A stretch of DNA of 36,436 bases from NCBI GenBank assembly GCA_001003855.1, contig LCPX01000001.1, positions 1 to 36,436 of the forward strand, read 5' to 3'. This DNA is from Candidatus Moranbacteria bacterium GW2011_GWE1_49_15. GTDB taxonomy: Bacteria; Patescibacteriota; Minisyncoccia; Moranbacterales; GWC2-37-73. The notes below the pieces were generated by a model. It saw nothing but the letters and a program-made list of their open reading frames with translations, made no database searches and was not told where the DNA came from. Position 1 is the stretch's first letter. Each line of letters starts with the position of its first letter. Shown piece by piece: positions 1 through 6,937 of the stretch. The translations under genes were made by a program, and so were the position numbers.

Positions 1-151
1 CGGAAAGGGTCTCGCCGTCCTCCTCGACGTCATCAGTTATACCAAGTTCCGCAAGCGAAACCACCTCGAAATCCTTTTCGTGGATATCGAAAGCTTTTTT
101 GAATTGCCTGAATTTATCTTTATTGGTCGTACCTATCAAGATCTTCATCAT
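1..151 (-). CDS. rdgB: RdgB/HAM1-family non-canonical purine NTP pyrophosphatase (5' part only)
   Basis: Only the N-terminal 49-50 residues are in the window; the gene continues past position 1. The visible part begins MKILIGTTNK and has the family's N-terminal substrate-binding loop (TTNKDKFRQF, normally TxNxxKxxE/QF), followed after about 20 residues by SLAELGI and an acidic DVEEDGET stretch, which match the VSL..LG....VEEDG.T signature of HAM1/RdgB. The family hydrolyses (d)ITP, XTP and dITP to the monophosphate, removing deaminated purines from the nucleotide pool. Two adjacent ATG codons (151 and 148) could start it. It overlaps the end of the upstream HD gene by about 30 nt, so the two are probably translationally coupled at the end of the operon. 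Family assignment is firm; the C-terminal catalytic residues cannot be seen. Confidence 0.85.
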   Translation of the reverse strand, partial: MMKILIGTTNKDKFRQFKKAFDIHEKDFEVVSLAELGITDDVEEDGETLS

Positions 152-761
152 TTTCTTTCAGAAATTTATCAAGATTGTCCTTAGCCCTTACATGGAAAAT
201 GGAATTTCCATCCCTATCATCATGCTCTTTCGTCAATCTGATATCCTGGGAAAGATAAAAGTTGACCACCCTGGAAGTTCCTTCTTTCCAATAACTCCAA
301 GGAACACTCCCACCCTCTGAAAGCTCAGCTTCTTTTTTGAGCTTACGGTTGTTTTCCAAAAACTCGCCGTAACCTGACGCCAGGCCGGAAAGGTCGGCTG
401 CTCTTACGATCTTTTCCTCGACCGAATCGAATTGTGCCCGGGTATGGGTCGCAAGTATGATTCCGGAAACTTTCTTTCCCAGTTCCCTATCCTCTTTCCC
501 TATCTCTTCCATGGCTAGAAAAGACGAATATTTCTCCTTGGTTGCAAACCCCTTTTCCTCATGGTCTTCATGATACCCGGCATCATGGAAAAGGCAAGCC
601 AATATTACCGCTTTATCGTCAAAAACGATTCCTTCCTTTACGCATGCCTCCATTATTTTTTTAGCATCTCCCAGAACTTTCAAAGCATGTTCAAAATTGT
701 GATACGGGATATCCCCATAAAAAACCTTCGCTATTTCAAAATACTTTTCAAGATTTTCCAC
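120..761 (-). CDS. HD-domain phosphohydrolase (213 aa)
   Basis: Soluble all-helical protein with a recognisable metal-binding HD motif: His25 (in YHNFEH), His59-Asp60 (LFHDAGYHEDH) and Asp123 (RAADLSGLA) are spaced as expected for the H...HD...D metal ligands. HD proteins of this size are metal-dependent phosphohydrolases, often acting on nucleotides; the substrate cannot be read from sequence. The start is a GTG at 761, because the next in-frame Met is after the first His ligand and the upstream gene ends only 5 nt away. No Shine-Dalgarno is visible. The neighbours (RdgB, DUF3850, CYTH, deoxyribosyltransferase-like, Nudix) point to nucleotide metabolism. HD family is confident; the exact role is open. 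Confidence 0.82.
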   Translation of the reverse strand: MENLEKYFEIAKVFYGDIPYHNFEHALKVLGDAKKIMEACVKEGIVFDDKAVILACLFHDAGYHEDHEEKGFATKEKYSSFLAMEEIGKEDRELGKKVSGIILATHTRAQFDSVEEKIVRAADLSGLASGYGEFLENNRKLKKEAELSEGGSVPWSYWKEGTSRVVNFYLSQDIRLTKEHDDRDGNSIFHVRAKDNLDKFLKENDEDLDRYDQ

Positions 762-766
762 GATTT

Positions 767-1027
767 TTATTTGAAACTGATTACCTGCAAACCGTATTTT
801 TCAACGTCTTCTTTTTTCCAAAAATCGAATTTCTTGGTTTTACCGACGTATGTTATTTCTTTTTCCAAAACCCTTCCGGAATATTCTTTGGTTTCCGGAT
901 CCCATTCGCGAAGGACCAAAACATCGCCCTCCTTGCATTTGAAATCAGCCAAGCGCATATCATAGGTCTTTTTTCCATCCAGGATGAGCTGGAAATATTC
1001 CGGCCAGGTTTTCTTTTCTATGCGCAT
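767..1027 (-). CDS. DUF3850/ASCH-like small protein (86 aa)
   Basis: A short single-domain protein that I recognise as DUF3850-like, related to the ASCH/PUA fold. The signature is KTWPEYFQLILDGKKT at residues 6-21, then the Arg of DMR near 25, GDVLVLREWDPET at about 34-46 and a C-terminal beta strand. ASCH/PUA-fold domains generally bind RNA or modified nucleosides, and some ASCH proteins hydrolyse N4-acetylcytidine; whether this one is a binder or an enzyme is not decidable here. It starts at an ATG one base after the stop of the upstream CYTH gene and ends 5 nt before the HD gene, so it lies inside a tightly packed operon. The length is normal for the family. Confidence 0.75.
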   Translation of the reverse strand: MRIEKKTWPEYFQLILDGKKTYDMRLADFKCKEGDVLVLREWDPETKEYSGRVLEKEITYVGKTKKFDFWKKEDVEKYGLQVISFK

Positions 1028-1028
1028 A

Positions 1029-1616
1029 TTATTTCAAGTACGCAAGGAAGGGATTTTTTCCTTCGAACGTGATGATTGGGAAATTATTATTGATTTCCTT
1101 TTCGGGAATACCGTATTTCATTTCATAAACCATTCCGGTCGAACGAAACAATGCCTTAGGATAATCGAATCCTAGTTTCTTGCTTGCGTCTTTAACCACT
1201 TCTTCAGAATCCCCCTCGATCTCTACAAACGGTTCCAGAAACGGCCACTCATCTATGCAAACTTCAACCCTGTCCAACATCCAAATTTCGCGCTTAGTTT
1301 CTTGATAGGATTTTTTCTCACAGCCCGTAGTCATTAATAAGACCTCCGCATTTTCAAAATTATCCACTTTTAAACAAATCTCTTTTTGTTCTTCGATTTT
1401 TCCGTTATTCACGACTTTCAGGCTCATGGTTATTTTATCCCCTTCGTCGCGTACCCGAAGCCATCCCCCTTCGATTTCGTGTCCTTTGGGCAAATTGAAA
1501 ACCACCCGCTTCTGCAAAAATTCAGGTTTCACGAGTTCAGCCCCTGCTGATTTGAGCTTCTTCCTGATTTCATCTTTATTTATATCCGGAAACGTCGCTT
1601 CGTACTCGATTTGCAT
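1029..1616 (-). CDS. CYTH-domain protein with altered EXEXK motif (195 aa)
   Basis: CYTH (triphosphate tunnel) protein related to class IV adenylate cyclases and thiamine triphosphatases. The N-terminal signature ExExK appears as E4-Y-E6-A-T8, so the usual Lys is Thr. Other tunnel features are present: LRVRDEG at 53-59, Lys67 in SLKVV, a QKE triplet near 77-79, an Arg near 109 (KREIW), D-E-W-P near 122-125 and VEIEGD at 131-136. These basic and acidic residues normally coordinate a triphosphate chain through divalent metal. About 45 extra residues lie beyond the usual core. The enzyme probably handles an organic or inorganic triphosphate, but the missing Lys makes the activity uncertain. Gaps of 5 nt and 1 nt to its neighbours place it in the operon. 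Confidence 0.8.
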   Translation of the reverse strand: MQIEYEATFPDINKDEIRKKLKSAGAELVKPEFLQKRVVFNLPKGHEIEGGWLRVRDEGDKITMSLKVVNNGKIEEQKEICLKVDNFENAEVLLMTTGCEKKSYQETKREIWMLDRVEVCIDEWPFLEPFVEIEGDSEEVVKDASKKLGFDYPKALFRSTGMVYEMKYGIPEKEINNNFPIITFEGKNPFLAYLK

Positions 1617-1621
1617 AAAAT

Positions 1622-2026
1622 TTATTCTATTAAGGATAAATTCCCATCTAAAATTATCGGTTGCATGGCGACTATCTCATCCTTATAGGAAACCTCGGGA
1701 ATTCCATTGAGAAGGAATATTTTCTTATCCGAAACGTGCGCGAACCCGATTTCCAAGAATACGTTTCCGCCGATATAGTTTCCAGTGCCATTCTTGTCAT
1801 AATTCAAGACCAGAATCGCGTCGGAATTTTTTATCTTTTCAAAATATCTTCTGATCAGATCGTCTTTGATTTTCTCTTGGGTCGATTCGCTTCCGGAAAA
1901 GACCTTTTCCAAATGACGTTCCATATTTTCAGGCACGACTATTTCATGTCCGAGATTTTCCAGTTCCTTCTGCGCCCCAGTTATCTTTTCCGCGAACGCC
2001 ATGCTGGCACAAATAACAATTTTCAT
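1622..2026 (-). CDS. Nucleoside 2-deoxyribosyltransferase-like protein (134 aa)
   Basis: Small Rossmann-like protein starting MKIVICASMAF, with a SDAILVLN strand at about 68-75 and the NYIGGNVFLEIGFAH segment at 83-97. That last segment corresponds to the catalytic-Glu region of nucleoside 2-deoxyribosyltransferase-like proteins (G..E.G.A), with Glu92 as the candidate nucleophile. Known members transfer deoxyribose between bases or hydrolyse nucleoside N-glycosidic bonds, and the fold is related to TIR-type NADases. Many short prokaryotic members have unknown substrates, so only the superfamily is claimed. The gene follows the Nudix gene by 4 nt and precedes CYTH by 5 nt. It starts in a GAATT-ATG context with no Shine-Dalgarno. 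Confidence 0.7.
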   Translation of the reverse strand: MKIVICASMAFAEKITGAQKELENLGHEIVVPENMERHLEKVFSGSESTQEKIKDDLIRRYFEKIKNSDAILVLNYDKNGTGNYIGGNVFLEIGFAHVSDKKIFLLNGIPEVSYKDEIVAMQPIILDGNLSLIE

Positions 2027-2030
2027 AATT

Positions 2031-2423
2031 CTAAATTATTTTTAATTTCTCAAACCAATATCTCCAAACCGGCTCCAATTCCATTTTTCCAATCTCGCCA
2101 ACGGAAACCCATTTCATATTTTTCGATTCTGAATTAGAAACAGCTTCTCCTTCCCATTCAATCGCCTCAAAAAGAGACCAGTCGTGTCCCATGATTCCCC
2201 TGCTACATTCGTTCCAATCCACAAATTCCGCCACGATCAATTTATATTTTTTAATTGAAATATTGGTTTCCTCCTTTACCTCTCTAATCATCGCATTCTC
2301 GAAAGACTCTCCTTCATCAACATGCCCCGCCGGGCATGCCCAACCAAAAGGAAATTTCTTCCTCTCCAGCATCAGGATTTCCCCTTTTTCATTCCTAATG
2401 ATTGCGCCCGAGCTTTTATGCAT
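2031..2423 (-). CDS. Nudix hydrolase (130 aa)
   Basis: Single Nudix domain. The Nudix box runs from residue 33 to 55: Gly33, Glu39 after HVDEG, then Arg47-Glu48 and Glu51-Glu52 followed by TNI, so the Gx5Ex7REUxEExGU pattern is intact except that the penultimate Gly is Asn. Nudix enzymes cleave a nucleoside diphosphate linked to another moiety using Mg2+ held by the box glutamates; candidates here are oxidised or modified NTPs. The N-terminal PFGWACPAGHVDEGE is typical of MutT/ADP-ribose-type members, but the substrate cannot be assigned. It starts 3 nt after the stop of the 118-aa gene and is the second gene of the operon. Confidence 0.9.
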   Translation of the reverse strand: MHKSSGAIIRNEKGEILMLERKKFPFGWACPAGHVDEGESFENAMIREVKEETNISIKKYKLIVAEFVDWNECSRGIMGHDWSLFEAIEWEGEAVSNSESKNMKWVSVGEIGKMELEPVWRYWFEKLKII

Positions 2424-2426
2424 AAA

Positions 2427-2783
2427 TTAAAAATCTCTTTTTTTAATCGGATCCAAATATTCAAAATAAATTGTTTTGCTATCCAAAACTTTAATGACTC
2501 TATATTTCCCTCTCGTCCATATTTCACCGCTCTCCAAAAAGTGCGTGGCTTCCAAAATTATAATACTGGCTCTTGGTCGCGACAAAACTTCTCCGCCCTT
2601 GGTTTCAATAAGAGGTATTTCCCCGCGAAGCCAATAATTTCGCTGATCTTTTTTTAGGAAATCATAAATCTTCCCTTCTTCAAGGTTTTCCGGGATACAC
2701 TCCTCTTTTCTTCTTCTCCCTGCCTTATGCTCCGAAATATCCCTAAGCGCCAGGTCCGGATTAAACTCCACCGCGATTCCCAT
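2427..2783 (-). CDS. Conserved hypothetical protein, first gene of the nucleotide operon (118 aa)
   Basis: I cannot assign a function. It begins MGIAVEFNPDLALRD and I believe similar short proteins occur in other Patescibacteria, often beside Nudix or nucleotide genes, but that is memory, not a search. It is soluble and basic, with a cluster of Lys/Arg around residues 20-27, a YWLRGEIPL segment near 50, then a beta-rich C-terminal half (ASIIILEATHF, GKYRVIKVLD, TIYFEYLD). The strand pattern could fit a small barrel or PUA/ASCH-like fold; this is a guess from hydrophobic alternation. It is first in the operon, 41 nt downstream of a 30-bp perfect palindrome, so a regulatory role is possible. 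Confidence 0.6.
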   Translation of the reverse strand: MGIAVEFNPDLALRDISEHKAGRRRKEECIPENLEEGKIYDFLKKDQRNYWLRGEIPLIETKGGEVLSRPRASIIILEATHFLESGEIWTRGKYRVIKVLDSKTIYFEYLDPIKKRDF

Positions 2784-2824
2784 ATTTTTATAACCTTATC
2801 ACTTATTACTTAAATCGTCGCGCC

Positions 2825-2854
2825 ATATTACCATATTTCGAAATATGGTAATAT
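2825..2854. promoter_or_regulatory. 30-bp perfect palindrome, candidate operator or RNA hairpin
   Basis: The 30 bases are an exact inverted repeat with TTCGAA at the centre (half-site ATATTACCATATTTC). It lies between the second HD gene and the 118-aa gene, 41 bp upstream of that gene's ATG. There is no T-run after it on the minus strand, so it is not a normal intrinsic terminator. The position upstream of a seven-gene operon fits a repressor operator; the TTCG at the turn would also make a stable RNA hairpin. Confidence 0.55.
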
Positions 2855-2869
2855 TAGCTAATCACATTG

Positions 2870-3454
2870 TTATTTTGTTTTATAATAATAGTTCTCCTTG
2901 AATTCCTTCATATATTTCTTCAGAATTTTCTTCTCGTCCTCGAAAAAAACTTTCCTTTCGTATTCGTCCTCCAGCTTCTCGATGTTTTCCCGGATCATTT
3001 CAGCGTAATCCTCGCGGGCGACTTCGGCCGCACCCTTGTAGAAAGCCGGGATAAAATGCGCGATCGCGTCAGCCGTAGAAACTATTTTTTCTTCCAAAGT
3101 TTCGGGAATAAATTTCTTGCAACGATGCTTGAGGATTATGTCCCTGACTTTTTCGGCGACAGTTTGATTGAACCAATTGACGATCAAATATTCATACGCC
3201 AAATGGGAACTCACTTCGTCATGAGGTTCTCTGTCATAAGCCAGGGAAAAATCATGGAAAAGAGCGCCCAGATGCACGACTTCCCTGTCCGCTCCATATT
3301 TTTTTGCAAGTTCCAAAGAGAGGTCGATAACTTCCTTGGTATGGTTTTCCCAAAAATTTTTCAGGAGTTTTTTTCTTTTTTGATCAGTACCTTGCGGGGA
3401 CTCCACAAAAATATTCCTGACATACTTCTCGATCTCCAAAATATCTCCCTGCAT
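2870..3454 (-). CDS. HD-domain hydrolase with extra histidines (194 aa)
   Basis: HD superfamily protein with His38 (NHTKEV), His67-Asp68 (ALFHDFSLAYD), His78, His84, His110 (ILKHR) and Asp129 (STADAIAHF). The H-HD-H-H-D arrangement with extra histidines between the HD pair and the final Asp resembles members that bind two metals. Likely a nucleotide or phosphate-ester hydrolase in the cytoplasm; the substrate is unknown. It starts with an ATG 30 nt downstream of lysS, so it is probably cotranscribed with lysS, while the gap and palindrome after it separate it from the nucleotide operon. The N-terminal 35 residues are a charged helical lead-in. It is not a close copy of the HD protein at 120-761. 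Confidence 0.75.
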   Translation of the reverse strand: MQGDILEIEKYVRNIFVESPQGTDQKRKKLLKNFWENHTKEVIDLSLELAKKYGADREVVHLGALFHDFSLAYDREPHDEVSSHLAYEYLIVNWFNQTVAEKVRDIILKHRCKKFIPETLEEKIVSTADAIAHFIPAFYKGAAEVAREDYAEMIRENIEKLEDEYERKVFFEDEKKILKKYMKEFKENYYYKTK

Positions 3455-3484
3455 AACCGTATGGGATTTAAAAAATCTTACAAG

Positions 3485-4939
3485 CTATTCCTTAGATTTC
3501 ATCGGCGGAAAGATGACACATTCCCTAATAGACTTATCCATCAAGAATGAAAAGAGGCGTTCGGAAAGTCCGAATCCGAAAGCCGGTGGCATTCCATATT
3601 CCAAAGCCTCCACGAAATCCTCGTCGATCATCTGCGCCTCGCTGTCCCCGGCCTCCCTGAGCGCCATCTGATGCTTGAAACGCTGCGCTTGGTCGATCGG
3701 GTCGTTGAGTTCAGCGAAAGCGTTGCAAAGCTCCGCGGTACCGGCCACGACTTGGAAACGGAGAACCTTGTTCGGATTTTGCGGGTCCTTTTTGGCCAAC
3801 GGCGAAACTTCGATCGGATGCCCGACCAAAAAACAAGGCTGGATGAGTTTCTGTCTGACGGTCTTCTTATAAATCGTATCGATCATTTTCCCTTTGCCGT
3901 ATGTTTTGTCGTATTTGATTCCGAGCTCGTCCGCCTTCGCATACAACATTTCGACGGACACGTCGACTGACAAATCAATGCCGGTCTCTTTTTGGAAAGC
4001 CTCGAAATAATCGACGCGGGGGAACTCCTTTTCCCAATCGATAACATCGCCTTCATATTCATGCGTATATCCTCCCAGAACATTGGATGCTATTTCGCGA
4101 TACATCTTCTCCGCCATCCCCATCCCTTTTTCCAAATCGGCATAAGCCCAATAAAACTCCATATGGTCGAATTCCTGCAGATGCTGGCGGTCGATTCCCT
4201 CATTGCGGAAAACGCGTCCGATTTCGAAAACCTTTTCATATCCCCCGACCAAAAGCCTTTTGAGCGGAAGCTCCAGCGAGATGCGCATATAAAAATCCTG
4301 ATCCAGCGCGTTGTGGTGCGTCACGAAAGGCTCGGCGTCGGCTCCGCCGGGAGTGTGTTCCAAAACCGGTGTCTGCACTTCCAAAAATCCTTCCTTAACC
4401 AAGAAACCCCTGACGGTCTGCCAGAAGATGTTTTTCTTTCTGAAAAGCTCGCGCGTCTCAGGATTCGTCATCAGATCCAAATATCTTTTACGAAGAAGCT
4501 CCTCCTCATCCTTGATACCGAAATGTTCGGTCGGCACCGGACGGATGTTTTTGGAGAGGACTTTCCAATCCGTCACCTTGATGGATTTTTCTTCGGTTTT
4601 GGTGAGGAACAGCTCGCCGCTCACCTGCACGAAATCCCCGAGTTCGATGGCCTTGATGAAAAGTTTGAACAGCTCCTCCTTCATATTTCCCTTGTTGAGG
4701 AAAAGCTGGATCTTTCCAGTTTCGTCCTCGATGCTGGCAAAAGCCGATCCACCCATCGGGCGCATGGATCTCACCCTTCCGACCAGGGTAATTTCCTTTC
4801 CGGAAAGTTCGTCGAATTTTTCCAAAGCCTCGGCGTTCGCATGGCTCCTTTCGTTTTTTTCAGGATACGGTTCCATGCCGAATTCCCGGACCTTTTCCAG
4901 TTTTTCCAATTTCACTTGCCTGATATCCTCCCTGATCAT
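3485..4939 (-). CDS. lysS: Lysyl-tRNA synthetase, class II
   Basis: Charges tRNA-Lys. An N-terminal OB-fold anticodon-binding domain (GKEITLVGRVRSMRPMG, about residues 47-63, then FASIEDETGKIQLF) is followed by the class II catalytic core: RYLDLM near 152, motif 2 FRNEG at 244-248 with IDRQHLQEFDHMEFY after it, and AELCNAFAELNDP near 400. Motif 3 is GFGLSERLF with Arg461 in place of the common GxGxGxDR form, a variant that still supplies the Arg. The length (484) is close to the usual ~490-500. The ATG at 4939 has no upstream Shine-Dalgarno; a GGGAGG lies just inside the coding region. The preceding spacer is strongly AT-rich. The assignment is firm, and the tRNA-Lys(UUU) gene is 4 kb away. 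Confidence 0.95.
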   Translation of the reverse strand: MIREDIRQVKLEKLEKVREFGMEPYPEKNERSHANAEALEKFDELSGKEITLVGRVRSMRPMGGSAFASIEDETGKIQLFLNKGNMKEELFKLFIKAIELGDFVQVSGELFLTKTEEKSIKVTDWKVLSKNIRPVPTEHFGIKDEEELLRKRYLDLMTNPETRELFRKKNIFWQTVRGFLVKEGFLEVQTPVLEHTPGGADAEPFVTHHNALDQDFYMRISLELPLKRLLVGGYEKVFEIGRVFRNEGIDRQHLQEFDHMEFYWAYADLEKGMGMAEKMYREIASNVLGGYTHEYEGDVIDWEKEFPRVDYFEAFQKETGIDLSVDVSVEMLYAKADELGIKYDKTYGKGKMIDTIYKKTVRQKLIQPCFLVGHPIEVSPLAKKDPQNPNKVLRFQVVAGTAELCNAFAELNDPIDQAQRFKHQMALREAGDSEAQMIDEDFVEALEYGMPPAFGFGLSERLFSFLMDKSIRECVIFPPMKSKE

Positions 4940-4949
4940 GACTATGTCA

Positions 4950-5063
4950 GAATTTTTAATTTTGAATTTTGAATTTTTAATGAATTTTTCAATGTTCTAT
5001 TTTTTCAAACATTAATGCATTCAAATTTTATTCAAAATTCGAAATTTGAAATTCGAAATTTTA
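4950..5063. repeat. AT-rich spacer with reiterated AATTTTGAATTT-type motifs
   Basis: The gap upstream of lysS is built from short overlapping repeats of the type AATTTTGAATTT and GAAATTCGAAATTT, partly palindromic. Similar wording recurs in other gaps of the window (near 18720-18770, 19755-19795 and 30600-30700). It must contain the lysS promoter if there is one, but no clear -35/-10 pair stands out. Confidence 0.5.
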
Positions 5064-5105
5064 GATGTTAAATATACCCAAATAATAGCCTGAAAGGGGC
5101 TTTTT

Positions 5106-5134
5106 GGCAAACAAAAACCCCGCCGAGCGGGGTT
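5106..5134 (-). terminator. Intrinsic terminator after greA
   Basis: An 8-bp stem (AACCCCGC / GCGGGGTT on the plus strand, 5116-5134) with a 3-nt loop is followed on the minus strand by TTTTTGTTTG. It lies about 20 nt past the greA stop and separates greA from lysS. Confidence 0.85.
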
Positions 5135-5155
5135 AATCTGCTGTTTCGAAATATA

Positions 5156-5599
5156 TTACTTAATATCCACGATCTTATACTTGGCGACTCCGCTCGGGAT
5201 GGAAACCTCCACCTCCTCGCCTTTCTTTTTGCCCATGAAAGCCTTGCCCAAAGGGGACTCGTTGGAAATCTTGAAGTTGGCCGGATCAGCTTCGTTGGAT
5301 CCCACGATATGGAAATCCATCTTGCGTCCGCTGAATTCCACGCTGACGACGCTGCCGAGCTGGACGTGGCCGTTAGGCTTGGCTTTTTCAACGACTTTCG
5401 ATTCCTTCAAGGTCATCTCGAGTTCGGCTACCCTGGATTCGTTTTCGTTCTGTTGCCTCTTGGCCTCGGCATATTCCGCGTTCTCACTCAAATCACCCTG
5501 TTCTTTGGCTTCCTTGATAGCTTGCGCTATTTCCTGTCTCAAGGCACCCCTTCTTTCATCCAGTTCATCCTGAAGCTTTTTCAATCCTTCTTTTGTCAT
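5156..5599 (-). CDS. greA: Transcription elongation factor GreA
   Basis: Binds in the secondary channel of RNA polymerase and stimulates cleavage of backtracked RNA. The N-terminal coiled coil begins TKEGLKKLQDELDER and carries the tip acidic sequence GDLSENAEYAEAKRQ, with the Asp/Glu pair that holds the catalytic Mg2+. The C-terminal FKBP-like domain has GSVVSVEF, ESPLGKAFMGKKKGEEV and a final YKIVDI strand. I chose the ATG at 5599 (147 aa) because a GGTGA lies 5 nt upstream and the protein then has family length; an ATG at 5611 adds four residues. The gene has its own strong promoter (5690-5717) with an 84-nt leader, and its own terminator, so it is a single-gene unit. Confidence 0.93.
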   Translation of the reverse strand: MTKEGLKKLQDELDERRGALRQEIAQAIKEAKEQGDLSENAEYAEAKRQQNENESRVAELEMTLKESKVVEKAKPNGHVQLGSVVSVEFSGRKMDFHIVGSNEADPANFKISNESPLGKAFMGKKKGEEVEVSIPSGVAKYKIVDIK

Positions 5600-5689
5600 T
5601 AATCTCACCATTTTTTTCTTTTTAATCGATTTAAAAAGGCTGCCGTCAAAAAAGACAGAGCCGTCAAAAATATTCAACTGACAGGACCC

Positions 5690-5717
5690 ATCATACCAGA
5701 AAACTACACGATGTCAA
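5690..5717 (-). promoter_or_regulatory. Sigma-70 type promoter of greA
   Basis: Consensus -35 TTGACA (5717-5712), 16-nt spacer, and -10 TATGAT (5695-5690) preceded by TGG, giving an extended -10. Transcription would start near 5683, which excludes the longer upstream reading of greA. The leader contains TTTTTGACGGC twice. Confidence 0.8.
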
Positions 5718-5720
5718 GGG

Positions 5721-6851
5721 TTAGAAAATTCCTTTTATCTTATCCAGAATCTCAAATCTTATTATGTCCTTAAATGTCACGACTACCATCAAGAATATTA
5801 ATAGCATAAAACCGATCATATGGAAAGCATGTTCGATTTTTTCGCTCACCGGAGAGCCTTTTATCTTTTCGATCAGGATAAACAAGACCCTTCCTCCGTC
5901 CAGCGCCGGGAATGGAAGCGCGTTGATTATCCCCAAATTTATGCTCAAAATGGCCGCAAATCTCAAAATCTGCACGATTCCGAGCGGTATCACCTGTCCC
6001 GTATAGACCGCTATGCCGATTATTCCGGTAACGTCCACTCCGGCCGTCTGGCCGACAAAAAGCTCCTTAATGGTGATTCCCATCAAAATGAATACGTTCT
6101 TCATTTCCACCAAGCCGTAATACAGCGCTTGGAAAAAAGAATATCTCACGATTTCGACCTGCGCCAATCCTATTCCCAGTGCCCCCTGGTTTTCAACCGA
6201 CTCAGATCTCGGAACGCCCTTAAGCTCCACAGTCTCCTCCTCCCTTTGCACACCCAAGGCGATCTCCTCTCCCTTGTGGAGACCGATGAAGTCCTGAACA
6301 TCCTTGACCGTTTTAAATTCCACTTTTTCCCCGTCCATGCCGAAAACCAATTCGTCGCCGAGCCTGAGCCCCATTGATTGGGCCGGAGAACCTTCCGCCA
6401 CCATATTCACCAATATTTTCGATCCCGGAGCGTCCGTTTCCGAAACCTCCTGATAAGTGCCGATCATGAAACCTATCGAAAACAGTACCCATGCCAAGAC
6501 GAAGTTCATGATGACTCCCGCCAGCAAAACTTTTATCCTGGCCCAGGCGGATTTGTTCGCGAAACTGTCGGGCTCATTCTGTCCCGATCCGTCCTCGCCT
6601 TTGATTTTCACAAAACCTCCGATCGGAAACCAGTTGAGCGAATAGATGGTGTTTTTGGTTTTCACATCCCTGCTTCCACGGACGAACTTCCATTTACCCT
6701 TTTCATTACGATACACGCCGAAAACCCTCGGGGGAAATCCGAACCCGAATTCGTGCGAGGTTATCCCGTTTCTCTTGGCAACCAAAAAATGTCCCAGCTC
6801 GTGCACGAGAACCAGCAATCCCAATATCAGGATGAAAATTATGATAGCCAT
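5721..6851 (-). CDS. rseP: RIP-family site-2 zinc metalloprotease (M50)
   Basis: Intramembrane protease of the RseP/YluC group (376 aa), which cleaves transmembrane anchors of anti-sigma factors or leftover signal peptides. Transmembrane segment 1 contains HELGH (His17, Glu18, His21). A PDZ-like domain follows at roughly 125-215 (AEGSPAQSMGLRLGDELV). The C-terminal active-site motif N-A-L-P-F-P-A-L-D-G-G ends near residue 320, with Asp318 as the third zinc ligand. A last transmembrane segment (HMIGFMLLIFLMVVV) closes the protein. It lies 86 nt downstream of frr; the order frr-rseP is common near cdsA/dxr in other bacteria, but those genes are absent here. The substrate is unknown. Confidence 0.93.
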   Translation of the reverse strand: MAIIIFILILGLLVLVHELGHFLVAKRNGITSHEFGFGFPPRVFGVYRNEKGKWKFVRGSRDVKTKNTIYSLNWFPIGGFVKIKGEDGSGQNEPDSFANKSAWARIKVLLAGVIMNFVLAWVLFSIGFMIGTYQEVSETDAPGSKILVNMVAEGSPAQSMGLRLGDELVFGMDGEKVEFKTVKDVQDFIGLHKGEEIALGVQREEETVELKGVPRSESVENQGALGIGLAQVEIVRYSFFQALYYGLVEMKNVFILMGITIKELFVGQTAGVDVTGIIGIAVYTGQVIPLGIVQILRFAAILSINLGIINALPFPALDGGRVLFILIEKIKGSPVSEKIEHAFHMIGFMLLIFLMVVVTFKDIIRFEILDKIKGIF

Positions 6852-6937
6852 TAAGATTAGTTTTTAGTTTTTAGACTGACGGGACTTGATTGCGCACAAG
6901 CTTTTTGCCACCTGACGCCTATCACCCAGGACCTATT

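Noticed and set aside
3992-4972. Open frame of 326 codons on the plus strand
   Set aside because: It is the antisense shadow of lysS, whose class II motifs are unambiguous.
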